Part shown: positions 29,035 through 39,402 of the stretch, piece by piece
Numbering within the stretch: position 1 is the first letter of the stretch
How the letters are laid out: each line of letters begins with the position of its first letter
Assembly (NCBI RefSeq): GCF_000244755.1
Contig: NZ_AHOO02000009.1
Span: forward strand, 186,001 to 250,000
From: Leptospira licerasiae serovar Varillal str. VAR 010
GTDB taxonomy: Bacteria; Spirochaetota; Leptospiria; Leptospirales; Leptospiraceae
Length of the DNA: 64,000 bases
Reading direction: 5' to 3'
Notes under the pieces: generated by a model
Told to the model about the DNA's origin: nothing
The model's database searches: none
Seen by the model: only the letters and a program-made list of their open reading frames with translations
Position numbers and translations under genes: made by a program

Positions 29035-30267
29035 ATGCAAAGTACGGAGATATTACCTCATCTATTCAGAAATGAATACACAAAGATAGTCTCCGTTCTT
29101 TGCAAACATATAGGATTCGAAAGACTCGAAATCGCCGAAGAGATCGCAAGCGAGACATTTTTAACCGCGACAGAAACTTGGGGAATAAAAGGAAATCCGG
29201 AAAACCCGATCGCCTGGCTTTATGCCGTAGCAAAGAACAAAGCCAAAAATTACCTGCAAAGAAATTCAGTCTTTCAAAATAAGATCCTTCCCGAACTTAC
29301 CAAAACACATACGGAGAATATTGAATCTGAGATAGACCTCTCCCCTGAAAATATATACGACAGCCAGCTCAGAATGATGTTCGCGGTCTGCCATCCTTCT
29401 ATTTCTCCGGAAGCGCAGGTCGGACTTTCTCTTAGAATATTATGCGGTTTCGGGATAGAAGAAATAGCGGATGCATTCTTAACCAATAAAGAAACGATCA
29501 ACAAAAGGCTGTTTAGGGCTAAAGAAAAATTAAGAGAAAAGAAGATAGCCATTCAACTTCCCGAACCGGAAGCCATAGAAGATAGATTAGATTCCGTCCT
29601 CTACACGATCTATCTGTTATTTAACGAAGGATATTATTCCATCAGTCAAAACAAAACTTTACGTAAAGATCTTTGTTTAGAGGCAATCCGTCTCTGCAGC
29701 ATGCTTGTGGAGAATCGGATCACGGACAAACCTCAAGTATACGCACTTCTCGCGCTGATGTGTTTTCATACTTCAAGATTCGAAGCGAGACAAGATGAGA
29801 ATGGAGAACAAATCTTATACCAAGATCAGAACATAAATTTATGGAATTACGATCTGATTGCTAAGGGAGAAATTTTCTTAAACAAAGCAGCCATCGGAAC
29901 CAAGCTCACAAAGTATCATTTGGAAGCTGGGATCGCTTACTGGCACACTCGAAAGGAAGATACGAAAGAAAAATGGGAAAATATTTTGCAGTTATACAAT
30001 CGTCTACTGCAGTTAGAATATTCGCCGATTGCAGCTTTAAACAGGACGTACGCTCTTTCAAAAGCAAATAGCAAAGAGGAAGCGATCGTGGAAGCGGAAA
30101 AATTAAACATAAAAGAAAATCATTTTTATTTTGCTCTTTTAGGAGAATTATATTTAGATATAGATAGATCCAAGTCCGAGCAACATTTTCGCAAAGCTCT
30201 TTCGCTTGCAAAAACTTCTCATGACAAGATCAGCCTCCTGAAAAAGATCGATCAATTTTCAAAGTAA
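29035..30267 (+). CDS. ECF42-type RNA polymerase sigma factor with C-terminal TPR-like domain
   Basis: A 410-residue sigma factor. Residues 1-80 form sigma region 2 (AEEIASETFLTATETW), and region 4 is LSLRILCGFGIEEIADAFLTNKETINKRLFRAKEKL near 125-165. The remaining ~230 residues are the long helical extension typical of the ECF42 group (SPIAALNRTYALSKANSKEEAIVEAE). In this group the extension, not an anti-sigma factor, is thought to control activity; no anti-sigma gene is seen. Probable target: the YCII gene. Confidence 0.9.
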   Translation: MQSTEILPHLFRNEYTKIVSVLCKHIGFERLEIAEEIASETFLTATETWGIKGNPENPIAWLYAVAKNKAKNYLQRNSVFQNKILPELTKTHTENIESEIDLSPENIYDSQLRMMFAVCHPSISPEAQVGLSLRILCGFGIEEIADAFLTNKETINKRLFRAKEKLREKKIAIQLPEPEAIEDRLDSVLYTIYLLFNEGYYSISQNKTLRKDLCLEAIRLCSMLVENRITDKPQVYALLALMCFHTSRFEARQDENGEQILYQDQNINLWNYDLIAKGEIFLNKAAIGTKLTKYHLEAGIAYWHTRKEDTKEKWENILQLYNRLLQLEYSPIAALNRTYALSKANSKEEAIVEAEKLNIKENHFYFALLGELYLDIDRSKSEQHFRKALSLAKTSHDKISLLKKIDQFSK

Positions 30268-30271
30268 TCAA

Positions 30272-30688
30272 ATGTTGAAAACTAAGAATACAAAACATAT
30301 TAGCATCACTATTCCTATTGCCCAAAAGATAGCTTATGAATATCTTTCGGAACCGAAAAATTTCCCGGAATGGGCCTCCGGTTTATGTAAATCAATTTCA
30401 CCACTAGAAAATGGAGAATGGTCCATCGACTCTCCCATGGGCAAATTGACCGCCAAATTTACGGATAAAAACCAGTACGGGATCTTAGACCATTATGTGA
30501 TATTCAGTCCTGAAAATATTTCCTATAATCCGCTCAGGATCATAGAGAATGGAGAGGGAAGTGAACTGATCTTTACATTATTCCAGACGGAGGGAATGAG
30601 TTCCGAAAAATTCGAAGAGGATTCGAACTGGATCAAAAAAGATCTAGAAGAACTTAAAGAAATCCTAATAAATAAATTTTATCGCTGA
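30272..30688 (+). CDS. SRPBCC-type ligand-binding protein
   Basis: A 138-residue START-like protein (HISITIPIAQKIAYEYLSEPKNFPEWASGL is the usual N-terminal strand-helix). It begins 4 bases after the sigma factor stop and is therefore in the same unit as the ECF/YCII cassette. Its stop TGA abuts the stop of the convergent hemG gene. Ligand unknown. Confidence 0.78.
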   Translation: MLKTKNTKHISITIPIAQKIAYEYLSEPKNFPEWASGLCKSISPLENGEWSIDSPMGKLTAKFTDKNQYGILDHYVIFSPENISYNPLRIIENGEGSELIFTLFQTEGMSSEKFEEDSNWIKKDLEELKEILINKFYR

Positions 30689-31993
30689 TCAGGTCAAAGT
30701 ATCTTGGTCATAAAGAGAGAAGGCTCTCTCTAAAATGGATTTTAAACCGATACCGTTCCGGAAATTGCCTTCGACCCTGATATCGGGCGGAAGAATTCTA
30801 TTCAAATCCCGGTTAAAAGCATGGAGCTGAGGTCCATAAACCGGAAGTGCGTCTTTCCACACGGTCACATAGTGATTCAAAGGAATCCCACTTTCGGAGA
30901 ATAATTTTTTACGATCTTCTTCCACGACTGAGATGATCTCTTCTTCCGTTTTGGAGGAAATTTCCCGATCCCCTGCGCCACCCATGATAAAAGTTTCGGA
31001 GTGTATTCCGTCGGAGGTCCTACCGGAGAATATAAAGTCGTTGAACAGGATCCCTCTGGACCTGATCCCCAATTCGGAAGAAAAACTTTTATGATCTTTA
31101 GGGAACAATATTCCGAAGCCTTTCTTTCCGTTTAAGATGGAATCCTTTCCGAAACGAGTCACGCTTACTATAGGCAAAGTATCCAACATTCCTTGGTAAG
31201 ATTTGAATTCTTTATATTCCGATTTCAATAGTTTTAATGCAGTTCCAAGATTCGTAGCAATTGTGATCTTAGACTTAGGATAAGTCGCTCTTAGTTCTTT
31301 TATACTGGAAATATCCTGGTTATATTTGATCTTTCCTTGTGATGATACTCTTGCCTCCAGAGCGCCTAACAAGCTACCAATACCGCCTCTAAAACTTACA
31401 GTTCCTCTTCTTCCTGGAAGGAGTTTCGGTTTTCCTTTTCTAGAATTTTTTAGATTTAGGATATTTTTCCAAAGAGGCGCCTGTTCCGGGAGAAATTTCC
31501 CTAACACAAGTTCTGCCGACATCGCATCCAGATCGCCAGCGTATATTCCGCCTAACGCAGGTTCCAGAATTTTGCTAAGTGCTTTTTCCCCCAGCACTCT
31601 TTTGCCCCATTGATAAACTGATTCGCCAGGCAAAGGTTGAGAAGGAACGGTTAACACCGAGAATGCAAGAGAGATTATTTCGAAAACGGAAAGAGGCATT
31701 CTTTTCATCTTTCCGTCGGAAAATATATAACGTTTTTTAGATGCTGGATTGGAAAATAGAATATCCAGCCCTAAACGGGAAGCAAGGTTCTCCAATTCCC
31801 AACAATTTATGATCCCGTTGGCCGCCCTCTCGACGATCCCGTACTCCGTTCGTACGGAACGGATGAGACCACCCGAACTTTCCCTTTTTTCCAGTACTAA
31901 TACGGACTCACCCTTCTCTAGAGAAAGGAATGCATGCAGAAGGCCGGTAAAGCCTGCACCGATTACTATATGATCCGGAACCCATTTCGCCAC
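30689..31993 (-). CDS. hemG: protoporphyrinogen oxidase, HemY/HemG type
   Basis: A 434-residue FAD-dependent amine-oxidase-fold enzyme. The dinucleotide motif GAGFTGLLHAFLSLEKGESVLVLEKR is at the N-terminus, and the PPOX-type LEPALGGIYAGD near residue 140 is diagnostic. It oxidises protoporphyrinogen IX to protoporphyrin IX, the step before ferrochelatase. It is a separate transcription unit on the minus strand. The symbol hemG follows the older naming used for Leptospira; the enzyme class is the oxygen-dependent type also called HemY. Confidence 0.88.
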   Translation of the reverse strand: MAKWVPDHIVIGAGFTGLLHAFLSLEKGESVLVLEKRESSGGLIRSVRTEYGIVERAANGIINCWELENLASRLGLDILFSNPASKKRYIFSDGKMKRMPLSVFEIISLAFSVLTVPSQPLPGESVYQWGKRVLGEKALSKILEPALGGIYAGDLDAMSAELVLGKFLPEQAPLWKNILNLKNSRKGKPKLLPGRRGTVSFRGGIGSLLGALEARVSSQGKIKYNQDISSIKELRATYPKSKITIATNLGTALKLLKSEYKEFKSYQGMLDTLPIVSVTRFGKDSILNGKKGFGILFPKDHKSFSSELGIRSRGILFNDFIFSGRTSDGIHSETFIMGGAGDREISSKTEEEIISVVEEDRKKLFSESGIPLNHYVTVWKDALPVYGPQLHAFNRDLNRILPPDIRVEGNFRNGIGLKSILERAFSLYDQDTLT

Positions 31994-32074
31994 GGATACA
32001 AAGTAATGGAATGGAAACTATTGGCAATTAAATCCTAGATTTTCTTTCAAAAGGAGGAAAAGTTTTTATCAAGT

Positions 32075-33040
32075 TCAGAATTCGAATCTGTAACCCATGG
32101 TATATTTGGTCTCCATTCCGGAGAAACTTCCACCGTTGGAAACCCCGCTCCCTACACCGACGCTAGAAGGCGCCGCGGAGATAACCATTCCTCTACTCTG
32201 ACCGTCCGAAAACTGGACCACCGATTTGACTGAATTCGCAAATATATATGAATCGATCAGATTTAAAAGATAGATCCCGCCTAACACGTATAAAGCGCCT
32301 TGGTATTCCCTAAAGTTTTTATCCGCTTCTTCTCTTTTTAACTGAACCTGACTTGATTGATTCGCTAAATAAGCATCAATAGGAGATAAAGAAGGAGTAG
32401 CGGCAGCCTGAGCTTGGCCAAGTGCAGCAAGTGTAAGACTTTCTCTCGTATATGGATTTCCTAAATCTCCATATTCTTTTACGGAAGTTCTATAAACTCT
32501 GAATTTGTCGTAAGCAACGAATGCAGCAGCCGCGAATAGGGTAGGGTAGAGTAAAGATTGGAACTTTCTATCCGTATAATATTGGCCCCAGCCAGGCACG
32601 GCCGCGGATCTCATGAGCGCATTTAAAGGACGTTTTGCTTCCTGTTTGCGAAGTTCTTCTTGGCGACGAGCTTCTTCATCCGCTGCAGCTTGTTTTTTTA
32701 GGTCTTCTTCTTTTTGTTTCTCTTCTTCCAGATGCCTCTGAGCGGCTTCCTTATCTTCTTGCTCTTTTTTATCCGCTGCGAGTTTGTCTTCTTCCTCTTT
32801 ACGGATCTTCTCCTCTTCGTCGTCGTCCACGTCTTGGAAAAGGATCTTCAAAATGAGGTCTTTATCTACTTTACGTTTTCCTGATTCTGTTTGGAGAAGA
32901 ACGGAATGCTGATTTTGAGTTATGATATCCCCTTTTACTTTTCCACCTTCTCTCAACAGGATGGTAACGGGAAAGATCCCGATAGGAGCAAAAACGATCA
33001 ATAAGATCGGTATAATTTTTTTTAAATGCAAAGATAACAT
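32075..33040 (-). CDS. membrane protein with Glu/Lys-rich coil (DUF5683-like)
   Basis: A 321-residue protein: N-terminal signal/anchor (about 8-26), a small beta segment (LREGGKVKGDIITQNQHSVLLQT), a long highly charged coil (about 75-140, KEEEDKLAADKKEQEDKEAA), and then a membrane segment that opens with LMRSAAVPGWGQYYTDRKFQS, a pattern typical of DUF5683-like proteins. Function unknown. It lies downstream of hemG and upstream of the hem operon end, on the same strand. Confidence 0.65.
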   Translation of the reverse strand: MLSLHLKKIIPILLIVFAPIGIFPVTILLREGGKVKGDIITQNQHSVLLQTESGKRKVDKDLILKILFQDVDDDEEEKIRKEEEDKLAADKKEQEDKEAAQRHLEEEKQKEEDLKKQAAADEEARRQEELRKQEAKRPLNALMRSAAVPGWGQYYTDRKFQSLLYPTLFAAAAFVAYDKFRVYRTSVKEYGDLGNPYTRESLTLAALGQAQAAATPSLSPIDAYLANQSSQVQLKREEADKNFREYQGALYVLGGIYLLNLIDSYIFANSVKSVVQFSDGQSRGMVISAAPSSVGVGSGVSNGGSFSGMETKYTMGYRFEF

Positions 33041-33165
33041 TTCAAAAACGAAAAAGTGTTACACCACTAAAGTCCCCAAAGTATTGGACGAAAAGAAATT
33101 AATTTCCAAATGAGCCCTTTCTAAGGGAAGAACAGCTATTGGACCCGAATATTTCAGAAAGAGAG

Positions 33166-34515
33166 TCAAATAGACTGAGAAAATACCTTGGTTTCAGGGC
33201 TTTTTCTTCTCAAACGCATGTCCAGACCTGTGCATGCATTCCTTAAGAAAGGTTTTCCCAGGTCGGTTAAAACGAGGGTTTTTCCTTTCCATTCTATTAA
33301 ATTATCGTCTTCCATACTGGTCAAATAGAGGCGAACCTCTTCAAAAATCGGATCCGGAACTTCCACTTTTCCCAAAGTAGAAAGTTTTAGAATGAGTTCT
33401 CTTTGTACCAAATCTTCGGAATTTAATTTATGTCCCCTGAGTATTGCCTGCCCGTTTTCAGAAATTCTCCTCTGGTATTTTTTCAGGATCTTTTCGTTCT
33501 GATAAAAACAATCCCAACTGTCCGAAATTGCAGACACACCCAAGCCTAAAAGCAGGTCGGTGGACTTGGTCGTATAACCCATAAAATTTCGATGAAGATT
33601 TCCGTTCTGATAAGCCGTGTATAGAGAATCGGATTCTAAAGCAAAATGGTCCATTCCAATTTCTTTATATCCCGCGTTTAGAAAAAGTTCTCTTCCGATC
33701 TCATAGAGCTCCCTTTTCTCTTCGCCCTTAGGAAGATCGTCTTCGGTAAATAATCTCTGCGCCGCTTTGATCCAAGGAACGTGAGCGTAACTGTAGAATG
33801 CAATTCGATCCGGCATAAGTCCCAAGGTCTTTCGGATCGTTTCTTTCATACTTTCTTTGGTTTGTTTGGGAAGTCCATAGATCAAATCGAAATTTACGGA
33901 ATGATATCCTAACTTACGCGCTCCCTCTGTGACCGCCGCAGTTAGTTCGTAAGGTTGAATACGATTCACTAATCTTTGCACTTCCGGATCGAAGTCTTGG
34001 ACACCCAAGCTGATCCTTGTAAATCCGTATTTAGCTAAAACTTCTAATTGAGATAGTCTCGTCCTTCTTGGATCCACCTCTAACGAAAATTCCGGAGAAT
34101 CGGATACCTTCCAAGAATCTAAAATTGGCTTTAATAAACTTTCCAAATTGGACTCGGAAAGATAAGTGGGAGATCCTCCTCCCAAATGCAGCTCTCTCAA
34201 CTCACGCTTGGTCAGCTCGGGAAGTTCTTCCTGATATTTTCTGAATTCTTGCAGAACCGTTTCTATGTAAGGATCTTCTACTGAGTGGTTTTTAGTGATA
34301 GAAGTATTACATCCGCAAAACGAACAGAGAGTCTCACAAAAAGGAATATGAAGATATAATGCTACGGAAGAATCATCCGGAAGCAATCTTCTATGAAGCG
34401 CGTCTATCCATTCCTCTCGGGTAGGATTATCTTCCCAATAGGGCACAGTAGGATAACTAGTATACCTAGGAGCCGGAACATCGTATTTTCGAATTAGATC
34501 GGATTTGGAACTCAT
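33166..34515 (-). CDS. hemN: oxygen-independent coproporphyrinogen III oxidase
   Basis: A 449-residue radical SAM enzyme. The [4Fe-4S] motif is CETLCSFC (Cys60, Cys64, Cys67), and the N-terminal YDVPAPRYTSYPTVPYW is a HemN-specific signature. It decarboxylates coproporphyrinogen III to protoporphyrinogen IX without oxygen. The gene overlaps hemE by 4 bases and is the last gene of the hem operon. Confidence 0.96.
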   Translation of the reverse strand: MSSKSDLIRKYDVPAPRYTSYPTVPYWEDNPTREEWIDALHRRLLPDDSSVALYLHIPFCETLCSFCGCNTSITKNHSVEDPYIETVLQEFRKYQEELPELTKRELRELHLGGGSPTYLSESNLESLLKPILDSWKVSDSPEFSLEVDPRRTRLSQLEVLAKYGFTRISLGVQDFDPEVQRLVNRIQPYELTAAVTEGARKLGYHSVNFDLIYGLPKQTKESMKETIRKTLGLMPDRIAFYSYAHVPWIKAAQRLFTEDDLPKGEEKRELYEIGRELFLNAGYKEIGMDHFALESDSLYTAYQNGNLHRNFMGYTTKSTDLLLGLGVSAISDSWDCFYQNEKILKKYQRRISENGQAILRGHKLNSEDLVQRELILKLSTLGKVEVPDPIFEEVRLYLTSMEDDNLIEWKGKTLVLTDLGKPFLRNACTGLDMRLRRKSPETKVFSQSI

Positions 34516-35526
34516 ACGAAAGCCTCACGTATTGTATTTACGAAAGTTCTAATATTCGCTTCCGGGGTTTTTGGTAAAACTCCATGCCCTAAACCGCAGA
34601 CCCATCCTGCCCTTTTTTCAGGGGAAAGATCTAAGAATGGTTTAATCCATCGATTTAGATATTTCTTAAATTCTTCAGGCTCCATGAACAATAGCGCCTG
34701 ATCAAAATTTCCCTGCACGAAATGGGAACCGTTCCCTAAGAAGCCAACGATATCGGTTCTGTGATCCATTCCAAATCCGGTCAAACCGGGGACTTCCCTA
34801 AGAGACTGCAGGGATCCTTGGGCCAAATTTTTGGCGTAATAACCTATCTTACCTGGAAACGCCTCTACCAAAACTTTAATGGTAGGCAAGATAGCCTCTT
34901 GGAAGAACCCAGGAGAAGCATCTCCTGCCGCCGTATCAAAGATCATCACGATCTCTGCGCCACCTTCTAATTGTAGACGTATGTTTTCCTTTAGTAAAGC
35001 AAGGATCTTCTCATAAAAACCTTCTCTTAGCTTCGTGGAAATTTTAGGAAGTATTAGATTTCCGTCATGTTTTCCCTGGGTGGCATAACAGAACAAGGTC
35101 CAAGGTCCTCCGATAAATCCGATCAAGGATTTATCTTTGGCGATCCTTTTTCTGGTCTTGATTACTGCGTCCTTTTGAAATCCCATAAATTCCACCGCTT
35201 GCCCCAAAGGGTAAAACTTATTCAGGTCTTCTACAGTGGAAAGATGCCAACCGAGCTTCGGACCTTCATCTCCGAAACGTAAGCCCATTCCGAACGCCTC
35301 TAAAGGAAAAAGAATGTCGGAAAATAAAATTGCAGTATCGAAGTCGAAATCATCCACAGGACCAAAAGCGACTTCTGCCGCAAGGTCCGGAACCTTGCAC
35401 AATTCTTCGAAAGAATGTTTTTTTCTCAAATTTTGATAATGCCAATGATAACGGCCCGCCTGGCGCATCATCCAGACCGGAGGAGTAGCCTGAGGCTCCA
35501 ACTTTAGCGCAGCTTGAAATCTAATA

Positions 35527-35534
<8 letters not shown>
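34512..35534 (-). CDS. hemE: uroporphyrinogen decarboxylase
   Basis: A 340-residue UroD. The N-terminal PPVWMMRQAGRYHWHY (catalytic Arg region) and FSDILFPLEAFGMGL are characteristic, and GLGHGVLPKTPEANIR is the C-terminal signature. It converts uroporphyrinogen III to coproporphyrinogen III. It overlaps the response-regulator gene by 8 bases and hemN by 4. Confidence 0.97.
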
Positions 35535-36215
<681 letters not shown>

Positions 36216-36219
<4 letters not shown>

Positions 36220-37145
36220 TCGCCGTTTCTCCTTCGGGAGGTATATGAGGGCAAAATTAACTCCGCCAAAAATCCACCCGACTCTGAATTTCGAACGGAA
36301 AAATTTCCACCCATTCTTCCGGCTAATTTTTCGGCTATATACAATCCGACTCCTGTACCGCTAGTGCTTGTGTGTCTTAAAAATAATCTTCCTAATAGTT
36401 TAAAATCGCCGGAGAAACCTTTTCCGTTGTCCTCGAATTTGAATTTGATCTTATCTCCAGGAATCGGCTCAGAAAGAATTTTTACCTGAGTGGCTCCTCC
36501 ATGTTGCACTGAATTTTCCAAAAGATTCCTAAAAATACTTTCTAAGGCTCTTCTGTCCGCAAACACTTTGGTTTCTTTCCATTCAGTTTGGATGTCCAAC
36601 TCGGACCATTCCTCTCTCAGACTTTCTTCCCAGTGTTGGAGGTCCAACTCTTCTAAATATAATCCTTCGGATCTCATTAGGCTCGCAAGATACAAGGCCT
36701 TGTTCATCTGAGACTCGATCCGGTCCGAATCTTTTAACAATCTATGAAGAAGTTTGTCTTTGCCTGCTTCCACACCTTCTTCCAGTAGGCTCTCTGCTTG
36801 TAGCCTAAGACTTGCCAAAGGTGTTTTCATTTCATGAGTGACTGTGGAGAAAAAATCGTGAATTAGCTTATTTCTTTTTTCCTCCCGGAAAGTTAACCAA
36901 ATTAAGGTTACTCCGCCGCTCACTAACAAAAGTAGAAAGAAGGCGCCTTCCATTTTGATCATGGAACTTTGTCTTTCTAATTTTTCTAAAAAATCGACAT
37001 CAATCTGAGATCCCAAACGAGCGGCAAGTTCAGTCGCCATTCTATTTTGCCTTAATCCCAAAAAAAGCCACCACACTCCGAGCGAAACCGTAGTCACAAC
37101 CCAGATTACCGGCAAAACGATCTTTTTGGAATCGAAGACCTTCAT
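36216..37145 (-). CDS. hemK: sensor histidine kinase HemK
   Basis: A 309-residue kinase with two membrane helices (about 10-30 and 66-85) around a short outside loop of ~35 residues. The H-box is [16 protein letters not shown], the N-box [12 protein letters not shown], and the G-boxes FEDNGKGF and [13 protein letters not shown]. It phosphorylates the adjacent HemR. With such a small sensing loop, the signal may be sensed in the membrane. It overlaps both neighbours by 4 bases. Not to be confused with the HemK/PrmC methyltransferase. Confidence 0.92.
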
Positions 37146-38437
37146 ACTTTCAGTTTTTTTAATGCGAAATCCGCTTTCTCTAATGTTTCAAAAAGTATCT
37201 TATCCGAATGAGCATAACTTAAGAAACCGACCTCATAACCGGAAGGAGCTAGATATATTCCTTCTGCAAGAAGCGCATGGAATACTTTTGCAAAACCTTC
37301 CTTATGTCCTGCAGGGATCCGATCCACCGTGCGAATAGGGGAGGGTGACTTTTTATGAAACCAAAATAAAGAAGAATGCAGGCTGGAATCCCAATCTCCT
37401 TCGGGATCTCTTTCCTTTAGAATAGAGACCATCCCGGAAACAAAAGACTTAGTGCGGCTCTCCAGAACGTTCCACACATTTTCTTTTTCGCATTTTTGCA
37501 ATGTGGCAAGGCCCGCTCTCATTCCGAAAGGGCTAGCGCTTAACGTTCCCGCTTGGTATACAGGCCCTTGAGGCGCGACTAAGTCCAATAGATCCGCTCT
37601 GCCTGCATAAGCTCCAACCGGGAATCCTCCGCCGATGATCTTTCCGTAAGTCACTAAATCAGGTGCGATCCCTAATTCTCCGCTCATTCCGGTTAGGCCA
37701 ACTCTGAAACCGCTGATCACCTCGTCAAAAAGTACGAGACTTCCGTGTTTTCTTGCGATCTCAACGATCTTGGACAGGAATTCTTTTCTTTGTATTAATA
37801 AACCGTAATTTGCTGGCAAAGGTTCTATCACTAACGCCGCGATATTTTTGCCTTCTTTTACGAAAAGTTCCTCTACCGCTTTTTCATCGTCCAATGGTAG
37901 GACCAAAGTATTTTTGATCAGCTCGGAGCCGATCCCCGCGCTATCGGAAGAAGATTCTCCGGCGAGCCCCGAACCTGCTTTTACCAGCAAAGCGTCCAAA
38001 TGTCCGTGATAACATCCGTCGAATTTCAAGATTTTATCCCTACCCGTAGCGGCGCGGGCGACACGTAATGCGCTCATTACCGCTTCGGTCCCGCTATTCA
38101 CGAATCGGATCTTTTCGACCCATGGAATTTTAGAGACGATCCACTCAGCGAGTTCCAATGAATAAGGCTCTGCGGCTCCGAAACTCCAGGCAAGTCCTAC
38201 GGTTTCAGACACGATCTTTTGGACATCTTCGTCCCTATGCCCCAAGATTAACGGCCCGAAGCTTAAACAATAATCGATATATTCTTTTCCGGAAACATCT
38301 GTAAGTTTTGCGCCCTTCCCGGATTGGAAGAATACAGGATCTCCGCCTACGGAACGAAAAGATCTAACGGGAGAATGTACCCCGCCCGGCGCTACTTTTT
38401 TTGCTCTTTCAAAAAGTTCCTTAGAACTTGGAAACAT
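37142..38437 (-). CDS. hemL: glutamate-1-semialdehyde 2,1-aminomutase
   Basis: A 431-residue PLP enzyme. [21 protein letters not shown] is the family N-terminus and [16 protein letters not shown] carries the PLP lysine near residue 265. It makes 5-aminolevulinate from glutamate semialdehyde, the second step of the C5 route started by HemA. Its ATG overlaps the hemB stop by one base (TAATG). Confidence 0.97.
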   Translation of the reverse strand: MFPSSKELFERAKKVAPGGVHSPVRSFRSVGGDPVFFQSGKGAKLTDVSGKEYIDYCLSFGPLILGHRDEDVQKIVSETVGLAWSFGAAEPYSLELAEWIVSKIPWVEKIRFVNSGTEAVMSALRVARAATGRDKILKFDGCYHGHLDALLVKAGSGLAGESSSDSAGIGSELIKNTLVLPLDDEKAVEELFVKEGKNIAALVIEPLPANYGLLIQRKEFLSKIVEIARKHGSLVLFDEVISGFRVGLTGMSGELGIAPDLVTYGKIIGGGFPVGAYAGRADLLDLVAPQGPVYQAGTLSASPFGMRAGLATLQKCEKENVWNVLESRTKSFVSGMVSILKERDPEGDWDSSLHSSLFWFHKKSPSPIRTVDRIPAGHKEGFAKVFHALLAEGIYLAPSGYEVGFLSYAHSDKILFETLEKADFALKKLKV

Positions 38438-39402
38438 TAGCCTAAAATCTCCTTTCCTCTTCTCGCGGCATAAGTGATCAAATAAGATGCACCTGCTCTA
38501 GAAAACACCTGCCAGGTTTCCTTAAGAGCATCTTCAAATTTACAAAATCCGTTCTCGGCAAGCAATGCGATTGATGCATATTCACCGCTCACTTGGTACG
38601 CGCCTACAGGTAATCCTGTTTGTTCTTTGATCGGTAATATTAGATCTATGGAAGTAATACCAGGCTTGACCATCAAAAGATCCGCACCTTCTTCCGTGTC
38701 TCTTATGGAAGAAAGAATAGAATCTTCTCTGTTTCTAACATCTATCTGATAAGAAGAGCGATCTCCATGCCCAGGAGCGGACTCTGCCGCCTCTCTGAAT
38801 GGACCATAAAAATGGCTCTTGAATTTTGTGGAATAACTCATGATCGGAACATGCTGAAAACCGTTAGAGTCCAGAATATTTCTGTGGCTTTTGATCCGTC
38901 CGTCCATCATGTCGGAAGGAGAGATACCATCCGCACCCGATTCTGCGTAACAAAGCGCAAGTTCGGAAAGCCTTTTGACGGAGCTTACGTTTTCTATTCT
39001 ACCTTTCGGATCTAAAAGCCCGCAATGTCCGTGAGTGGTTAGAGAGCAAAGACAGGTGTCCACCCATAGAAAGGCCTCTGGGAATTTGGATTTAATACTA
39101 CCAATTACGTTTTTATAAAATGATTTCGGAATGGAATCATCCGACTTTTTTTCAGGAACCAGAAATAAAAGGAAATGTTCCACACCATTCTTTAGATCCG
39201 ATTCGATTTGAGACAGAATGGATCCTTGGCTATCACGGAAAACTCCCGGTAAGGAGGACATTTTTTCCGGAGATTTAAGACTTTCCGCCACAAATATCGG
39301 CTGGACCAGCTTTTTAGGGTTCAAACTCTCTGAAGATACCAAATTTCTGAGCGGGGCATTGATACGATTTCTTCGCAAACCCAACAAACTCTCGGAACTC
39401 AT
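38437..39402 (-). CDS. hemB: delta-aminolevulinic acid dehydratase (porphobilinogen synthase)
   Basis: A 321-residue enzyme. The cysteine-rich loop [14 protein letters not shown] is the zinc-binding type, so the enzyme should be zinc-dependent. The two active-site lysines lie in YSTKFK (about 196) and LMVKPG (about 248). It joins two ALA molecules into porphobilinogen. It overlaps hemC/D by 4 bases. Confidence 0.97.
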   Translation of the reverse strand: MSSESLLGLRRNRINAPLRNLVSSESLNPKKLVQPIFVAESLKSPEKMSSLPGVFRDSQGSILSQIESDLKNGVEHFLLFLVPEKKSDDSIPKSFYKNVIGSIKSKFPEAFLWVDTCLCSLTTHGHCGLLDPKGRIENVSSVKRLSELALCYAESGADGISPSDMMDGRIKSHRNILDSNGFQHVPIMSYSTKFKSHFYGPFREAAESAPGHGDRSSYQIDVRNREDSILSSIRDTEEGADLLMVKPGITSIDLILPIKEQTGLPVGAYQVSGEYASIALLAENGFCKFEDALKETWQVFSRAGASYLITYAARRGKEILG

